Positions 8,272 through 17,124 are shown, counted from the first letter of the stretch. The stretch: 29,799 nucleotides of DNA from Eudoraea sp. (GCA_013042125.1 JABDQS010000062.1:1-29799), one strand, 5' to 3'. Notes: generated by a model not told the origin, from the sequence alone. Made by a program: numbers and translations.

Positions 8272-9102
8272 TCAGGTATTTACGCTATTTCCTTCTTCAA
8301 TATCCTCCTCCGGCACCTCATAAGGAATAGTATCAATTATATATTGAAGTGCCTTGATACGTGCTTCTGTTTTACGGTCAGCTTTTATGATCACCCAGGG
8401 GGAAGTTTTCAAATCGGTATGTTCAAACATCTTGACCTTAAATTCTGTGTACAGATCCCATAACTCTTGTGCCTTTCGGTCTACATCTGTCATTTTCCAT
8501 CGTTTTAAAGGATCTGATTGGATATCCTTAAAGCGGATCGCCTGCTGTTCTTTAGTAATGGAGAAGTAAAATTTGATCAAATAGATCCCTGAATCCATGA
8601 TCATGCTTTCAAAATTATTTACCTGTCCCATAAAACTCCGGTACTGTCCTTTGGTGCAAAAGCCGTTAACAGGTTCAACCACTGCCCGGTTATACCAACT
8701 TCTGTCAAAAAATACCATTTCACCGGGTTTAGGTAATTGGTTCACATAGCGTTGAAAATACCATTGCCCCTGTTCTTCTACGGTTGGTTTGGACAGAGCC
8801 ACTATACGGAAATGCCGTGGATTGATGTGTTCTGTGATCCGGCGAATGGCCCCTCCTTTCCCGGCGGCATCCCTTCCTTCAAAAATAATGACCACCTTTT
8901 TATTCTTAGTGATCACCCAGTTCTGCAGTTTAATGATCTCAGCCTGAAGCGCATGGAATTCTTCTTCATTTTTTACAAGGCGCAACGCTTTTGCAACATT
9001 CGTTTTTTTGTCGGCCAGGAGCATTTTCTTCCCCAGACCCGTATTGAGTAGCTCAAGGTCCTCTTTGCTAAGATCTAGTTTTGTTGTAGCAGTCTTATTC
9101 AT
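8272..9102 (-). CDS. Polyphosphate kinase 2 family protein (second of a tandem pair)
   Basis: 276 residues. Walker A G76-R-D-A-A-G-K-G-G84, then TEHINPRHFRIVALSKPT, the lid-side GQWYFQRYVNQLPKPGEM, and Walker B with FFDRSWYNRAVVEPVNGF (131 onward). These are the PPK2 hallmarks at normal single-domain length. Family knowledge: soluble cytoplasmic enzyme moving phosphate between polyphosphate and nucleoside mono- or diphosphates; direction and nucleotide choice depend on class. It shares the whole motif string with the upstream copy (9106-9951), 3 bp away, so the pair is a divergent tandem duplication in one transcript. The downstream His-rich gene begins 37 bp after its stop but has its own candidate promoter. 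Confidence 0.93.
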   Translation of the reverse strand: MNKTATTKLDLSKEDLELLNTGLGKKMLLADKKTNVAKALRLVKNEEEFHALQAEIIKLQNWVITKNKKVVIIFEGRDAAGKGGAIRRITEHINPRHFRIVALSKPTVEEQGQWYFQRYVNQLPKPGEMVFFDRSWYNRAVVEPVNGFCTKGQYRSFMGQVNNFESMIMDSGIYLIKFYFSITKEQQAIRFKDIQSDPLKRWKMTDVDRKAQELWDLYTEFKVKMFEHTDLKTSPWVIIKADRKTEARIKALQYIIDTIPYEVPEEDIEEGNSVNT

Positions 9103-9105
9103 AGC

Positions 9106-9951
9106 CTAAATATCTATTTGTTCTATTTGCCTGTAATAACGCAAGACGATATTGGGATCAGGTAAAATGGTAATTTTTGTTTTATGACTGGTGGTATAGT
9201 CGAATTTTGATAGAACATAACGCATACTTTCCAGGCGGGCCGTTTTCTTATCATTGGCACGTACAATGATCCAGGGGCTAAAAGTAGAATGGGTCTTTGA
9301 GAACATCTGTTCTTTATAATAGGTATACTTGTCCCAAAGTTCCTGTCCCCTCTTATCTACCGGACTAAATTTCCACTTTTTAAGGGGATTCAATAATCTG
9401 GATTTAATTCGTTTTTGTTGTTCTTTCTTTGAGATGGAAAACCAAAACTTAACAACATGGACCCCATCTTCATAGAGCATATGTTCAAAACCGGGAACCT
9501 GCACCATGAATTGATTATATTCCTTTGAGTTACAGAAACCCATTACAGGTTCTACAACGGCCCGGTTATACCAACTTCTGTCAAAAAGGACTATCTCGCC
9601 CGGATTGGGTAGTTTCTTGATGTATCTTCTGAAATACCATTGGCCTCGCTCTACCTCTGTTGGTTTGGAAAGGGCAACCACGCGGGTAGATCGAGGATCT
9701 AAATGTTGTTTGAAACGCTTAATGGCGCCTCCTTTCCCGGCGGCATCCCTACCTTCAAAAATAATGGCCACGCGCAACTTTTTTTTCTTTACCCATCGTT
9801 GGAAATTCACCATTTCTATCTGCAAGAGACGTAATTCTTCTTCATAGCGGAGCATTCTAAGCGCTTTATCTACTTTAATCTGCTTCTCATCAGCAATATC
9901 GATGAGATCTTTCCTTCTTTTGGCGCGACTTAGATCTTCGAGGGTGTACAT
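9106..9951 (-). CDS. Polyphosphate kinase 2 family protein (first of a tandem pair)
   Basis: 281 residues. Walker A G67-R-D-A-A-G-K-G-G75, then KQHLDPRSTRVVALSKPT, GQWYFRRYIKKLPNPGEI and Walker B VLFDRSWYNRAVVEPVMGF (121 onward). The N-terminus is basic and helical, and the tail from about 255 differs from the second copy, so the two proteins have diverged outside the catalytic core. Reaction as for the family: phosphoryl transfer between polyphosphate and nucleotides in the cytoplasm. The start codon at 9951 is the first ATG after a region with stops, and the gene is divergent from the S9 peptidase. Two paralogues side by side suggest different nucleotide preferences (for example AMP versus ADP), which I cannot resolve from sequence. 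Confidence 0.93.
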   Translation of the reverse strand: MYTLEDLSRAKRRKDLIDIADEKQIKVDKALRMLRYEEELRLLQIEMVNFQRWVKKKKLRVAIIFEGRDAAGKGGAIKRFKQHLDPRSTRVVALSKPTEVERGQWYFRRYIKKLPNPGEIVLFDRSWYNRAVVEPVMGFCNSKEYNQFMVQVPGFEHMLYEDGVHVVKFWFSISKKEQQKRIKSRLLNPLKKWKFSPVDKRGQELWDKYTYYKEQMFSKTHSTFSPWIIVRANDKKTARLESMRYVLSKFDYTTSHKTKITILPDPNIVLRYYRQIEQIDI

Positions 9952-9978
9952 GGGTAGTCTGGTCTTTAAAAAAATAAG

Positions 9979-9993
9979 AAGCCATATTGGCTT
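9979..9993. promoter_or_regulatory. Inverted repeat AAGCCA-TAT-TGGCTT upstream of the PPK2 pair
   Basis: Perfect 6-bp arms with a 3-bp centre, 28 bp upstream of the first PPK2 start. It may be a regulator site or a small 5'-leader hairpin. No TAnnTTTG box was found close to it on the minus strand. Confidence 0.3.
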
Positions 9994-10123
9994 TTATAAT
10001 TGCAGTGAAATAAGAGTCTTTTTCTTATGTCATAAAGATACTAATTTTCAGAGAGGAATTAAGTCAAGGGAAACATTAGTTTTGCCTTAATTACCTAAGC
10101 TGGGCCCTATATGGAAATCATTC

Positions 10124-10154
10124 TTGTTTTAATCCTGCCTATTGATTATGTTTA
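10124..10154 (+). promoter_or_regulatory. Candidate promoter of the S9 peptidase gene
   Basis: TTG at 10124-10126, 20 bp, then TATGTTTA at 10147-10154 (one mismatch to TAnnTTTG), 23 bp before the ATG. The box overlaps a 9-bp palindrome TTAGTCTAA (10152-10160). An exact box TAGTTTTG also occurs at 10077-10084, farther upstream and without a clear -33. Confidence 0.35.
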
Positions 10155-10177
10155 GTCTAATCATATAATCCCAGTTT

Positions 10178-12220
10178 ATGAATTGTATTTATCGCATACT
10201 CATCTTCCTGATATTTTTTATCTCTCTAACAGCTGTAGCGCAGAAAAAGAAGTTTAACTATCTGGATGTTTTTGAACTGTCGTATGTTTCAGATCCACAG
10301 ATATCGCCAGATGGTTCCTGGATCGTTTATAGACGTATGGGGTTCGATATACTTGAGGATAGGGCGGTAGGTAACCTTTGGATGGTCCGTAAAGATGGTA
10401 GTCAACATCAGAAACTTACTTCAAGGGAGGTGTCGGAATCCAGCCCCAGATGGTCACCCAATGGTGACATGCTAGCCTTCGTTAGCAGTACAGAAGAAGG
10501 ATCTGAGATCTATATGTATTGGGTGAGCTCTGGTAAGTTTGCCAGGATCTCACAGCTTCCTGCCAGTCCTTCTTCCCTAACATGGTCTCCTACAGGTGAT
10601 CAACTTGCATTTTCCATGAATATTCCTAAAAAACCACCGGTCCTGGCCAAAATGCCAGAGAAGCCCAAGGGAGCCAAATGGGCCAAATCACCCAGGATCA
10701 CAGATCGCATATATCATGAAGCAGATGGGCGTGGGTATATAGCACCTGGCTTTAACCATTTGTTTGTGATCCCTTCTGAAGGAGGTGCACCAAGACAACT
10801 AACTGAAGGCGATTACCATCACAGAGGTGCCATATCATGGTCGCCTTCCGGAACCGAACTCTATTTTTCCGCCAACAGGAATGAAGATTGGGAATACGAC
10901 TTTAGAAATAGCGAGGTCTACACGGTCAATGTTTTAAATGGAGATATCAAACAGCTTACTACGAGACCGGGTCCCGATAGGGCTCCTGAGGTATCTCCCA
11001 ATGGGAAGACCATTGCTTATTCGGGGTATGAAGACAAAGTTCAGGCCTATCAGATTAGTCAGTTACAATTAATGGATCATAACGGTGAGACTAAGAAGTT
11101 ACTTTCCATGTCATTAGACAGAGATATAGATGATTTTCAATGGGATGCCAAAGGAAGCGGACTCTATTTTATGTATGATGATAAAGGCAACACAAAGATC
11201 GCTCACGTTACATTGAACGGAACTGTAAAGGATCTTGCGAAAGATGTAGGCGGTACTTCAATAGGAAGACCCTACGGCGGTGGCTCTTTTAGCGTTTCAG
11301 ACAATGGCACCATAGCGTTTACTCAAACCAGGCCGGAATATCCTGCAGAACTGGCGGTCTATGATCCCAAGAAAGGTACCACTACAAAGATCACCAGCCT
11401 TAATAAGGCATTAATGGATTTCCGAGAGTTAGGGAAAGTAGAAGAGATCTGGTATACTTCATCATATGACCAAAGGAACCTCCAGGGATGGGTGGTGTAT
11501 CCTCCCGGGTATGATGCCAATAAGAAGTACCCTTTCCTGGTTGAGAATCATGGAGGACCTATTTCCAATTATGGTGATCGATTTACCGCAGAGATCCAAC
11601 TTTATGCTTCAGATGGGTATATCGTTTTTTATCCGAATGCGAGAGGCAGTACAAGTTACGGAGAGGAATTTGGTAATTTGTTGTATAATAATTACCCTGG
11701 TCAGGACTATGATGATGTGATGGACGGAGTGGATTATTGCATTGCCAAAGGAATTGCCCATGAGGATCAGTTATTTGTTACCGGGGGCAGCGCAGGAGGC
11801 ATCATGACCGCCTGGATCATTGGAAAGAACAACAGGTTTGAAGCTGCAGTGGTGGCCAAGCCGGTAATGAACTGGATCAGTAAGACCTTAGTAGCCGACA
11901 ATTATTTTGGCTACGCCAACTCTCGCTACCCCGGGCAACCCTGGGAAAATTTTGAAGGATACTGGAAATTTTCTCCTTTATCTCTGGTTGGAAATATTGA
12001 AACTCCGGCTATGGTCATGGTAGGTATGGACGATCTAAGAACACCTCCCAGCGAGGCAAAACAATTGTATCATGCTCTAAAACTTCGTAAAATAGAAACT
12101 GTTCTTGTAGAGATTCCCGGTGCTAGTCATGGAATTGCCAATAGGCCCAGTAATCTGATCACCAAAGTATCACATACTCTGGCATGGCTTAACAAATACC
12201 GTACTCCTAATGAGGAATAA
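10178..12220 (+). CDS. Secreted S9 family peptidase (prolyl oligopeptidase/acylaminoacyl-peptidase type)
   Basis: 680 residues. Signal peptide ends near residue 22 (SLTAVAQ). Residues about 30-400 are WD40-like PD40 propeller repeats (SPDGSWIVYRR, SPRWSPNGDMLAFVS, LTWSPTGDQLAFS, APEVSPNGKTIAYSG). The C-terminal alpha/beta hydrolase domain carries the triad: Ser538 in GGSAGG, Asp619 in DDLRTP, His651 in GASHGIANRP, with the oxyanion-side VENHGGP upstream. Family role: hydrolysis of short peptides, often after Pro or from acylated N-termini. The propeller limits access to small substrates. Length is usual for secreted S9C enzymes of Bacteroidota. The next gene's ATG follows its stop directly, so the two are co-transcribed. 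Exact peptide specificity is not determined. Confidence 0.94.
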   Translation: MNCIYRILIFLIFFISLTAVAQKKKFNYLDVFELSYVSDPQISPDGSWIVYRRMGFDILEDRAVGNLWMVRKDGSQHQKLTSREVSESSPRWSPNGDMLAFVSSTEEGSEIYMYWVSSGKFARISQLPASPSSLTWSPTGDQLAFSMNIPKKPPVLAKMPEKPKGAKWAKSPRITDRIYHEADGRGYIAPGFNHLFVIPSEGGAPRQLTEGDYHHRGAISWSPSGTELYFSANRNEDWEYDFRNSEVYTVNVLNGDIKQLTTRPGPDRAPEVSPNGKTIAYSGYEDKVQAYQISQLQLMDHNGETKKLLSMSLDRDIDDFQWDAKGSGLYFMYDDKGNTKIAHVTLNGTVKDLAKDVGGTSIGRPYGGGSFSVSDNGTIAFTQTRPEYPAELAVYDPKKGTTTKITSLNKALMDFRELGKVEEIWYTSSYDQRNLQGWVVYPPGYDANKKYPFLVENHGGPISNYGDRFTAEIQLYASDGYIVFYPNARGSTSYGEEFGNLLYNNYPGQDYDDVMDGVDYCIAKGIAHEDQLFVTGGSAGGIMTAWIIGKNNRFEAAVVAKPVMNWISKTLVADNYFGYANSRYPGQPWENFEGYWKFSPLSLVGNIETPAMVMVGMDDLRTPPSEAKQLYHALKLRKIETVLVEIPGASHGIANRPSNLITKVSHTLAWLNKYRTPNEE

Positions 12221-12652
12221 ATGAGACGCAGAAACAGACATTGGTTATGGAACGCAGTGATAGTCTTAACAGTGTTGATCTGTATGGCCGCATTTATCTT
12301 ACATTTCAAAACCTGGACCCGGCAGGAAAAAGACCACGTCTATTTAATCTCCGGATTTTATTCTACGGAGATCAATTTCTCAGACATAGAGAATGTAAGT
12401 ATGGTCCCCAGGATCCCTGAGATGGAAAGGGTAAGCGGCTTTTCTGTTTGGGCGGTTGAAAAAGGTATATTTAGGGACACTCTTGGAGGAGTAGAAGGGA
12501 TACGTGTTTATGTAGATGATCTAAATCAGCCAAAGATAAAATTAGAAAGAAAAGAAGATTCAGAAATCTATTTCAATTTTAAGGACTCTCTAAAAACCAA
12601 GGAATATTTTAACCTCTTGACAGGTAAAATTAAAGAGAATCTGCAGGAATAG
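12221..12652 (+). CDS. Small membrane-anchored protein with PH-like domain (uncharacterised)
   Basis: 143 residues. A basic N-terminus (MRRRNRHW) and one transmembrane helix at about 11-28 are followed by a soluble domain of beta character. The stretch VSGFSVWAVEKGIFRDTLGGVEGIRVYVDDLNQPKIKL resembles the bacterial PH-like fold seen in short membrane proteins of this phylum. That assignment rests on pattern only. Topology would place the domain outside if the positive-inside rule holds. The ATG lies immediately after the TAA of the S9 peptidase, so the gene is its operon partner. No catalytic motif is visible. Confidence 0.7.
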   Translation: MRRRNRHWLWNAVIVLTVLICMAAFILHFKTWTRQEKDHVYLISGFYSTEINFSDIENVSMVPRIPEMERVSGFSVWAVEKGIFRDTLGGVEGIRVYVDDLNQPKIKLERKEDSEIYFNFKDSLKTKEYFNLLTGKIKENLQE

Positions 12653-12728
12653 AAAACTGCCACCACTAATAAAATGGAGTATAAAATTTCTATTTATATT
12701 TTTAGATAGCTATTTTATAGGTTTCATA

Positions 12729-12736
12729 TACTTTTG
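12729..12736 (+). promoter_or_regulatory. Candidate -7 promoter element of the DUF2141 gene
   Basis: TACTTTTG matches TAnnTTTG, 38 bp before ATG 12775. No good -33 TTG is present. Around it a 10-bp direct repeat AAAATGGAGT occurs at 12671-12680 and 12742-12751. Confidence 0.4.
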
Positions 12737-12774
12737 TGATCAAAATGGAGTTTTAGGGTATAATTGTTTCAGTG

Positions 12775-13188
12775 ATGTCCATGAATAAAATAAGTCTGAT
12801 TTTACTTTTTTTGCCATTTCTTGGTTTGGCACAGAACAAACTTGTTGTAGAAGTTGAGGGAGTGGAATCCTCTTCGGGGAATATAAATATTGCCATTTAT
12901 AATAAAGAGGAAGGCTTTTTAAAATTTGAAAATGTTTTTCTCTCAGACAGCACACTTGCCAATGCTGGAATAACCGAGGTTCAGATCAATAACCTGCCTA
13001 ACGGGGAGTATGCACTTGCAGTGTTTCACGATGAGAATGGGAACAATAAACTAGATACCAATTGGCTGGGGATCCCTAAAGAACCTGTAGGATTCTCACA
13101 GGCCCGAATGAAGACCTTTGGCCCTCCCAGTTTTAAGGAATGTGCCTTCCGCCTCTCCTCGGATAAAGCCATCAAGATCGACTTGTAA
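12775..13188 (+). CDS. DUF2141 family secreted protein
   Basis: 137 residues from ATG 12775. ATG 12781 also works, and a GTG at 12772 is less likely. Signal peptide ISLILLFLPFLGLAQ, then a beta-rich domain with the DUF2141 hallmarks: GNINIAIYNKEEGFL, an I-N-N-L-P-N-G-E-Y-A-L-A-V-F-H-D core, and the loop DENGNNKLDTNWLGIPKEPVGFS, a Ca-binding-like Asp/Asn-rich turn. The family is a periplasmic or secreted beta-sandwich of unknown function, common in Bacteroidota and Proteobacteria. Its stop is one base from the convergent stop of the tricorn-like gene, so the transcripts must end in or overlap each other. Confidence 0.88.
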   Translation: MSMNKISLILLFLPFLGLAQNKLVVEVEGVESSSGNINIAIYNKEEGFLKFENVFLSDSTLANAGITEVQINNLPNGEYALAVFHDENGNNKLDTNWLGIPKEPVGFSQARMKTFGPPSFKECAFRLSSDKAIKIDL

Positions 13189-13189
13189 T

Positions 13190-16100
13190 CTATTTGTACT
13201 TACTGTCTTTATAGCCTTCTGGACGCATCCAGCGTACCGGTGGCGCAGGTTCTTTCTTCATGATAAATTCCTGTGTCTTTAACAATCGGAGTGCTTCTTC
13301 TACACTTTTTTCCAATTGCGGATCATGGCCTTCAAGTACTTTCTTAGGATGCTGTATCACCTCAATATCCGGAGCTATTCCTTCACCTTCAACCGCCCAT
13401 TGCCCATTCACATCGAAAAAGCCACCTCGGGGGGCAACCATTCGCCCTCCGTCTATAAAGCGTGGGGTATCCCAGGTACCTACCAAGCCACCCCAAGTCC
13501 GGGTCCCTACCAAAGGACCTATTTTCTTAGCTTTAAACATATAGGGCAGGAGGTCGCCGCCAGATCCTGCACGCTCATTGATGATCATTACCTTGGGGCC
13601 CCAAATTCCTGCTATAGGGGTGGTCCATGGTCTGTTATCGTTCGTTTTACTGTTAAAATACCCCAACAATTCCCTGTCCATGATATCTATCATGTAATCT
13701 GCGGCTGAACCTCCTCCATTGTTCCGTTCATCTATGATCACTCCTTTTTTATCTTGTTGTGAGAAATAATAACGGTTAAAGTATTCAAAGCCTCTGCCAC
13801 CTGTATTTGGCACATATACATAGGCTAATTTTCCATCAGATAACTCGTCTACCTTTTTTCTGTTGCCTTCTATCCAATCCATGGTACGCAGTTGATATTC
13901 ATTCCGTACCGGTTTTATCAGTACCTCCCTGGCTTCACTGAGTTGTGTAGTGGTTCCAACAGATAGTTTGGTTTCCCTATTGGCGGTTTGTTCGAGCAGG
14001 CTGTAAGGGTTCATTTCGGCTTTTAGCGGTTTTCCATTAATTGCAAGCAGGTAGTCGCCTTCTTTCACATCAATCCCGGGATGATGAAGTGGTGCTTCAA
14101 GATCCGGGTTCCATGATTCACCCGAATAGATCTTACTAATGCGGTAGTAACCATTATTGGTCTCCAGATCACAACCCAGTAAGCCAACCGGAACGTCATC
14201 AATATCTGGAAGATCACCACCGGAAACATAGGAATGACCAATTGAGACCTCACCACTCATTATATCAACCACATAATTCAGATCTGTTCTGTGGCGCACG
14301 TGATCTATCCAGGGTGCATACCATTCATAAATTAGATCCCAGGGTGCTCCATGAACATTGTTCACATATAGAAAATCGCGCATATATCGCCATCCCTCTT
14401 TAAAGATCTGATGATATTCTGCCTGGGGATCTACAAGTATTTTCAAGTTCGTTTCCAATTTCCCATCGCTATTTTTAAAACTCTCTTTAGACTCTGAAAT
14501 AAACCATGATCCATTCTGTTGGATAAGGATATTTTGCCTGTCTGCCGAGGGAATGAACTGTGAGATTTTATCTCCAAATTCTTCAGCCTTCATTTTTTCC
14601 ACATCATAGGAATGTATTGTTAAATTAGATTGGTTAGGAATATTTTCGGCAATAAATAGGTTGTGTTTCGGACCTTTGGCAAGGCCAACATAATTGCGCT
14701 CGTCTAATTTCAGTGGAATGATACGGGAATAAATGTCCTCAGCATCAATGTTTACCACCACCTTTTTTTCTGTCTCTCCATTAGTTTCCTCTTTTTTGTC
14801 TTTCTTCTTAGCCGGAGTGGCGTTGTCCTTAACTTCCTCTTCATCGGAGGTTGGCAGATTGGGTGCTTTCCCATCAGCAGCAAGGACTATGGCGTACAAG
14901 CTACGTGTCACATCAGGATCGTAGGAGCTCATGTCTAACCAGCCAGATTGCAGGCCATAATTGGTGGAGGCCAGTAAATACAAAAGAACCCCATCCTCGT
15001 CCCATATCGGACTAATGGCATCTGCCATACCATCTGTGAGTTGTAGTTCTTGTTTTGACTGAACGTTGTAAGCAAAAATTGCTTTAAAATGACTATTTAA
15101 TTGCTTGGAGTAAGCGATCCATCTGCTATCTGGGGACCAAACAGGATTCATGGTTCTGTTTGGATGTGCATACCTGTCTGTAGCTGCCTTTTGAGCATTT
15201 CCTGTAGACAATGCAAGAATCCATACATTATAATCTGTATCAGAATAAGCGATATAGTTTCCGTCTGGTGACCAGTCTGGTTGAAAGTAAAATGTAGGGT
15301 TTGGCAGGGGATAGCTTTTTACACTTTGGCCCTCCTGATCTGCCACCATTAATTGATATTCTCCACTTTTATCCGAGAACCATGCTATTTTATCACCTTT
15401 TGGCGACCAAACCGGAGACCTGTCTGCGGTCCCTGGTGAGTTGGTAAGGTTGCGATAGGTGCCATTTTCTTTTGGCACGCTAAAAATATCACCCCTGTGT
15501 TCAAACAAAGCCCTTTTACCTGTAGGTGAGATGGTAGCATTCGCAAGCTGGTTGCCCGTAACAGATTCCCATCTTGATCTGGCAAAATTCATGTCGCCCT
15601 TTACTTCAATTTCAAGCTGTTGGGAAGCGTTATTTTCAGGATTCAATACGTGTAGATAACCACCTTGTTCATAAACAATTCTTCCGGGACCTGCATCCAG
15701 ACTTTTTACATCAAATTTCTTATGAAACGTATGTTGCTTTTCCTCCCCGCTTACCGGGTCATAGGACCAGATGTTACTGGCCAGGTCGCGTTCTGAAAGG
15801 TAGAAGACCTTATCCCCGTACCAAACCGGATCTAAATGTCGCTCTTTTGTGGGTTGTGGGGTCCTGGTAAGTTCACCTGTTGTCAGTTCTATAATCCAAA
15901 TTGGCATTGCCTGGCCACCTCTGTAATTTCTCCATTCCGGGTCCCAAAATGTGATAGGAGTGTAGGCAACATAATTTCCATCTGGCGAGATCTCACCATA
16001 TGCGGCACGCGGAATAGGGATGGCCTCAGGAAGTCCACCCTCAGGCGATACCGTAAACAATTTATTGGTTTGTGTAGGTCTGGCCTCTCTACCCGATCTG

Positions 16101-16456
16101 AATAAGACCTTTCCCTCTTTTGTCCAACCCTGTACGGCATCCAATCCCGGATGCCAGGTAAGTCTTTCAGGTTCTCCACCTTCTGCAGAAATTATATATA
16201 CATCACTGTTGCCATCGTATTCTGCTGTAAAAGCGATCCACTTCCCGTCATCTGAGAAATGGGGTGCAAATTCATAGCCTTCATTGCTGGTAAGTCGTTC
16301 AGCATTACCACCCGAGATAGATACTTTCCAAAGATCATTGGCATACACAAAAACAATGTCGGTAGCCGAAATCGTAGGTTGTCTTAAAAGTTGAGTTCCT
16401 TGTCCGCTGAGGTCAAGGACTAATAAAAACAATAATAGAGCGTATATTTTTTTCAT
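13190..16456 (-). CDS. Tricorn-type S41 family peptidase with beta-propeller and PDZ domains
   Basis: 1088 residues. Signal peptide (LLLFLLVLDLSGQG). Two propeller regions with PD40-type repeats run from about 25 to 640 (FSDDGKWIAFTA, WSPKGDKIAWFSDKSG, WSPDGNYIAYSD, WSPDSRWIAYSK). They are interrupted at about 515-560 by a low-complexity Lys/Glu-rich linker. Next come a helical C1-like part with His741 (GHSYVSGGD), a PDZ domain (about 760-830, HHPGIDVKEGDYLLAINGKPL) and the protease core with Ser965 in ERAGSGGD and Glu1023 in AVEGEGIAPD. Ser965 and Glu1023 fall at the numbers known for Thermoplasma tricorn, which supports homology along the whole protein. Archaeal tricorn trims proteasome products in the cytoplasm. 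This secreted form probably degrades peptides in the periplasm. Confidence 0.93.
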   Translation of the reverse strand: MKKIYALLLFLLVLDLSGQGTQLLRQPTISATDIVFVYANDLWKVSISGGNAERLTSNEGYEFAPHFSDDGKWIAFTAEYDGNSDVYIISAEGGEPERLTWHPGLDAVQGWTKEGKVLFRSGREARPTQTNKLFTVSPEGGLPEAIPIPRAAYGEISPDGNYVAYTPITFWDPEWRNYRGGQAMPIWIIELTTGELTRTPQPTKERHLDPVWYGDKVFYLSERDLASNIWSYDPVSGEEKQHTFHKKFDVKSLDAGPGRIVYEQGGYLHVLNPENNASQQLEIEVKGDMNFARSRWESVTGNQLANATISPTGKRALFEHRGDIFSVPKENGTYRNLTNSPGTADRSPVWSPKGDKIAWFSDKSGEYQLMVADQEGQSVKSYPLPNPTFYFQPDWSPDGNYIAYSDTDYNVWILALSTGNAQKAATDRYAHPNRTMNPVWSPDSRWIAYSKQLNSHFKAIFAYNVQSKQELQLTDGMADAISPIWDEDGVLLYLLASTNYGLQSGWLDMSSYDPDVTRSLYAIVLAADGKAPNLPTSDEEEVKDNATPAKKKDKKEETNGETEKKVVVNIDAEDIYSRIIPLKLDERNYVGLAKGPKHNLFIAENIPNQSNLTIHSYDVEKMKAEEFGDKISQFIPSADRQNILIQQNGSWFISESKESFKNSDGKLETNLKILVDPQAEYHQIFKEGWRYMRDFLYVNNVHGAPWDLIYEWYAPWIDHVRHRTDLNYVVDIMSGEVSIGHSYVSGGDLPDIDDVPVGLLGCDLETNNGYYRISKIYSGESWNPDLEAPLHHPGIDVKEGDYLLAINGKPLKAEMNPYSLLEQTANRETKLSVGTTTQLSEAREVLIKPVRNEYQLRTMDWIEGNRKKVDELSDGKLAYVYVPNTGGRGFEYFNRYYFSQQDKKGVIIDERNNGGGSAADYMIDIMDRELLGYFNSKTNDNRPWTTPIAGIWGPKVMIINERAGSGGDLLPYMFKAKKIGPLVGTRTWGGLVGTWDTPRFIDGGRMVAPRGGFFDVNGQWAVEGEGIAPDIEVIQHPKKVLEGHDPQLEKSVEEALRLLKTQEFIMKKEPAPPVRWMRPEGYKDSKYK

Positions 16457-16614
16457 TTGAGCGATAATTTAGATCCTTAAATTATTGAAAAAAGATGAGG
16501 CAGCCAACCAACTTACAATGGGTTTCAGATAGGAAAGATTTTCCACCGATGATAAAGATCATCCTCAGGCATCCCTATTAGAATAAAAACAATCTTATTA
16601 TACTTTAATAGGAT

Positions 16615-17016
16615 TTATTTAGTGGTGATCCTGATGACTCCGTTGGCACTCCTCGAACCGTATTCAGCTGCATCGGAGCCGTATAGGGCCTCTATTTTAG
16701 CAACGTTCACATTGTCTACCAATTGATCAATACTCCGAAAGGAAGTGCCAATAATATATCCGTTGAGCACATAAAGAGGTTCCTGAGAACCCTCAAGCAA
16801 CATGGAGTTGTTGGCCTTGTTAAAAAATGGGATCCCTCCTTTTACTACAATTCCGGGCAAGCGCCTTATTTGGTTGAGTAAAGAAATGGTCACCCTGTTT
16901 TTGTCGTCCAATGATTTTTCAACGGGAGTCTCAGAATTCCCGGTAGTATTTTTGGAAGTTCCGCAAGCTGACAAAATAAATAAGCCCACGGAAAACAAAA
17001 GGATAATTCGCTTCAT
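16615..17016 (-). CDS. Lipoprotein consisting of a lone TonB-receptor plug domain
   Basis: 133 residues. Lipoprotein signal with lipobox LSAC and Cys18, a short Ser/Thr linker, then a plug-like domain of about 45-133: SLLNQIRRLPGIVVKGG, EPLYVLNGYIIGTSFRSIDQL, VAKIEALYGSDAAEYGSRSANGVIRITTK. These strings are typical of SusC/TonB-dependent receptor plugs, yet the gene ends exactly where the beta-barrel would begin, and no barrel gene lies nearby. The clean stop and lipobox suggest a stable protein, not a broken receptor. It could interact with TonB-dependent receptors, TonB or an outer-membrane partner. Role unknown. Confidence 0.82.
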   Translation of the reverse strand: MKRIILLFSVGLFILSACGTSKNTTGNSETPVEKSLDDKNRVTISLLNQIRRLPGIVVKGGIPFFNKANNSMLLEGSQEPLYVLNGYIIGTSFRSIDQLVDNVNVAKIEALYGSDAAEYGSRSANGVIRITTK

Positions 17017-17080
17017 AGAATCAAGGGATTTAATTTTTAAAGATATGCTATTTCTGATGGCTACACTAGTTTTTTGTCGA

Positions 17081-17109
17081 TTGTCATCAGGCGTTAATGA
17101 TTATCTTTG
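17081..17109 (+). promoter_or_regulatory. Promoter of the DUF423 gene; decides its start
   Basis: TTG at 17081-17083, 18 bp, then TATCTTTG at 17102-17109, an exact TAnnTTTG box 15 bp before ATG 17125. The upstream in-frame TTG at 17107 lies inside the -7 box and so cannot be the start. Confidence 0.65.
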
Positions 17110-17124
17110 ATCAAAATAATTCAA

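Noticed and set aside
16573..16612. CCTATTA...TAATAGG inverted repeat after the plug lipoprotein gene
   Set aside because: Loop of about 26 nt and weak AT stem without a T tract, so not called as terminator.
17107..17124. TTG start for the DUF423 gene
   Set aside because: The TTG lies inside the TATCTTTG -7 box.
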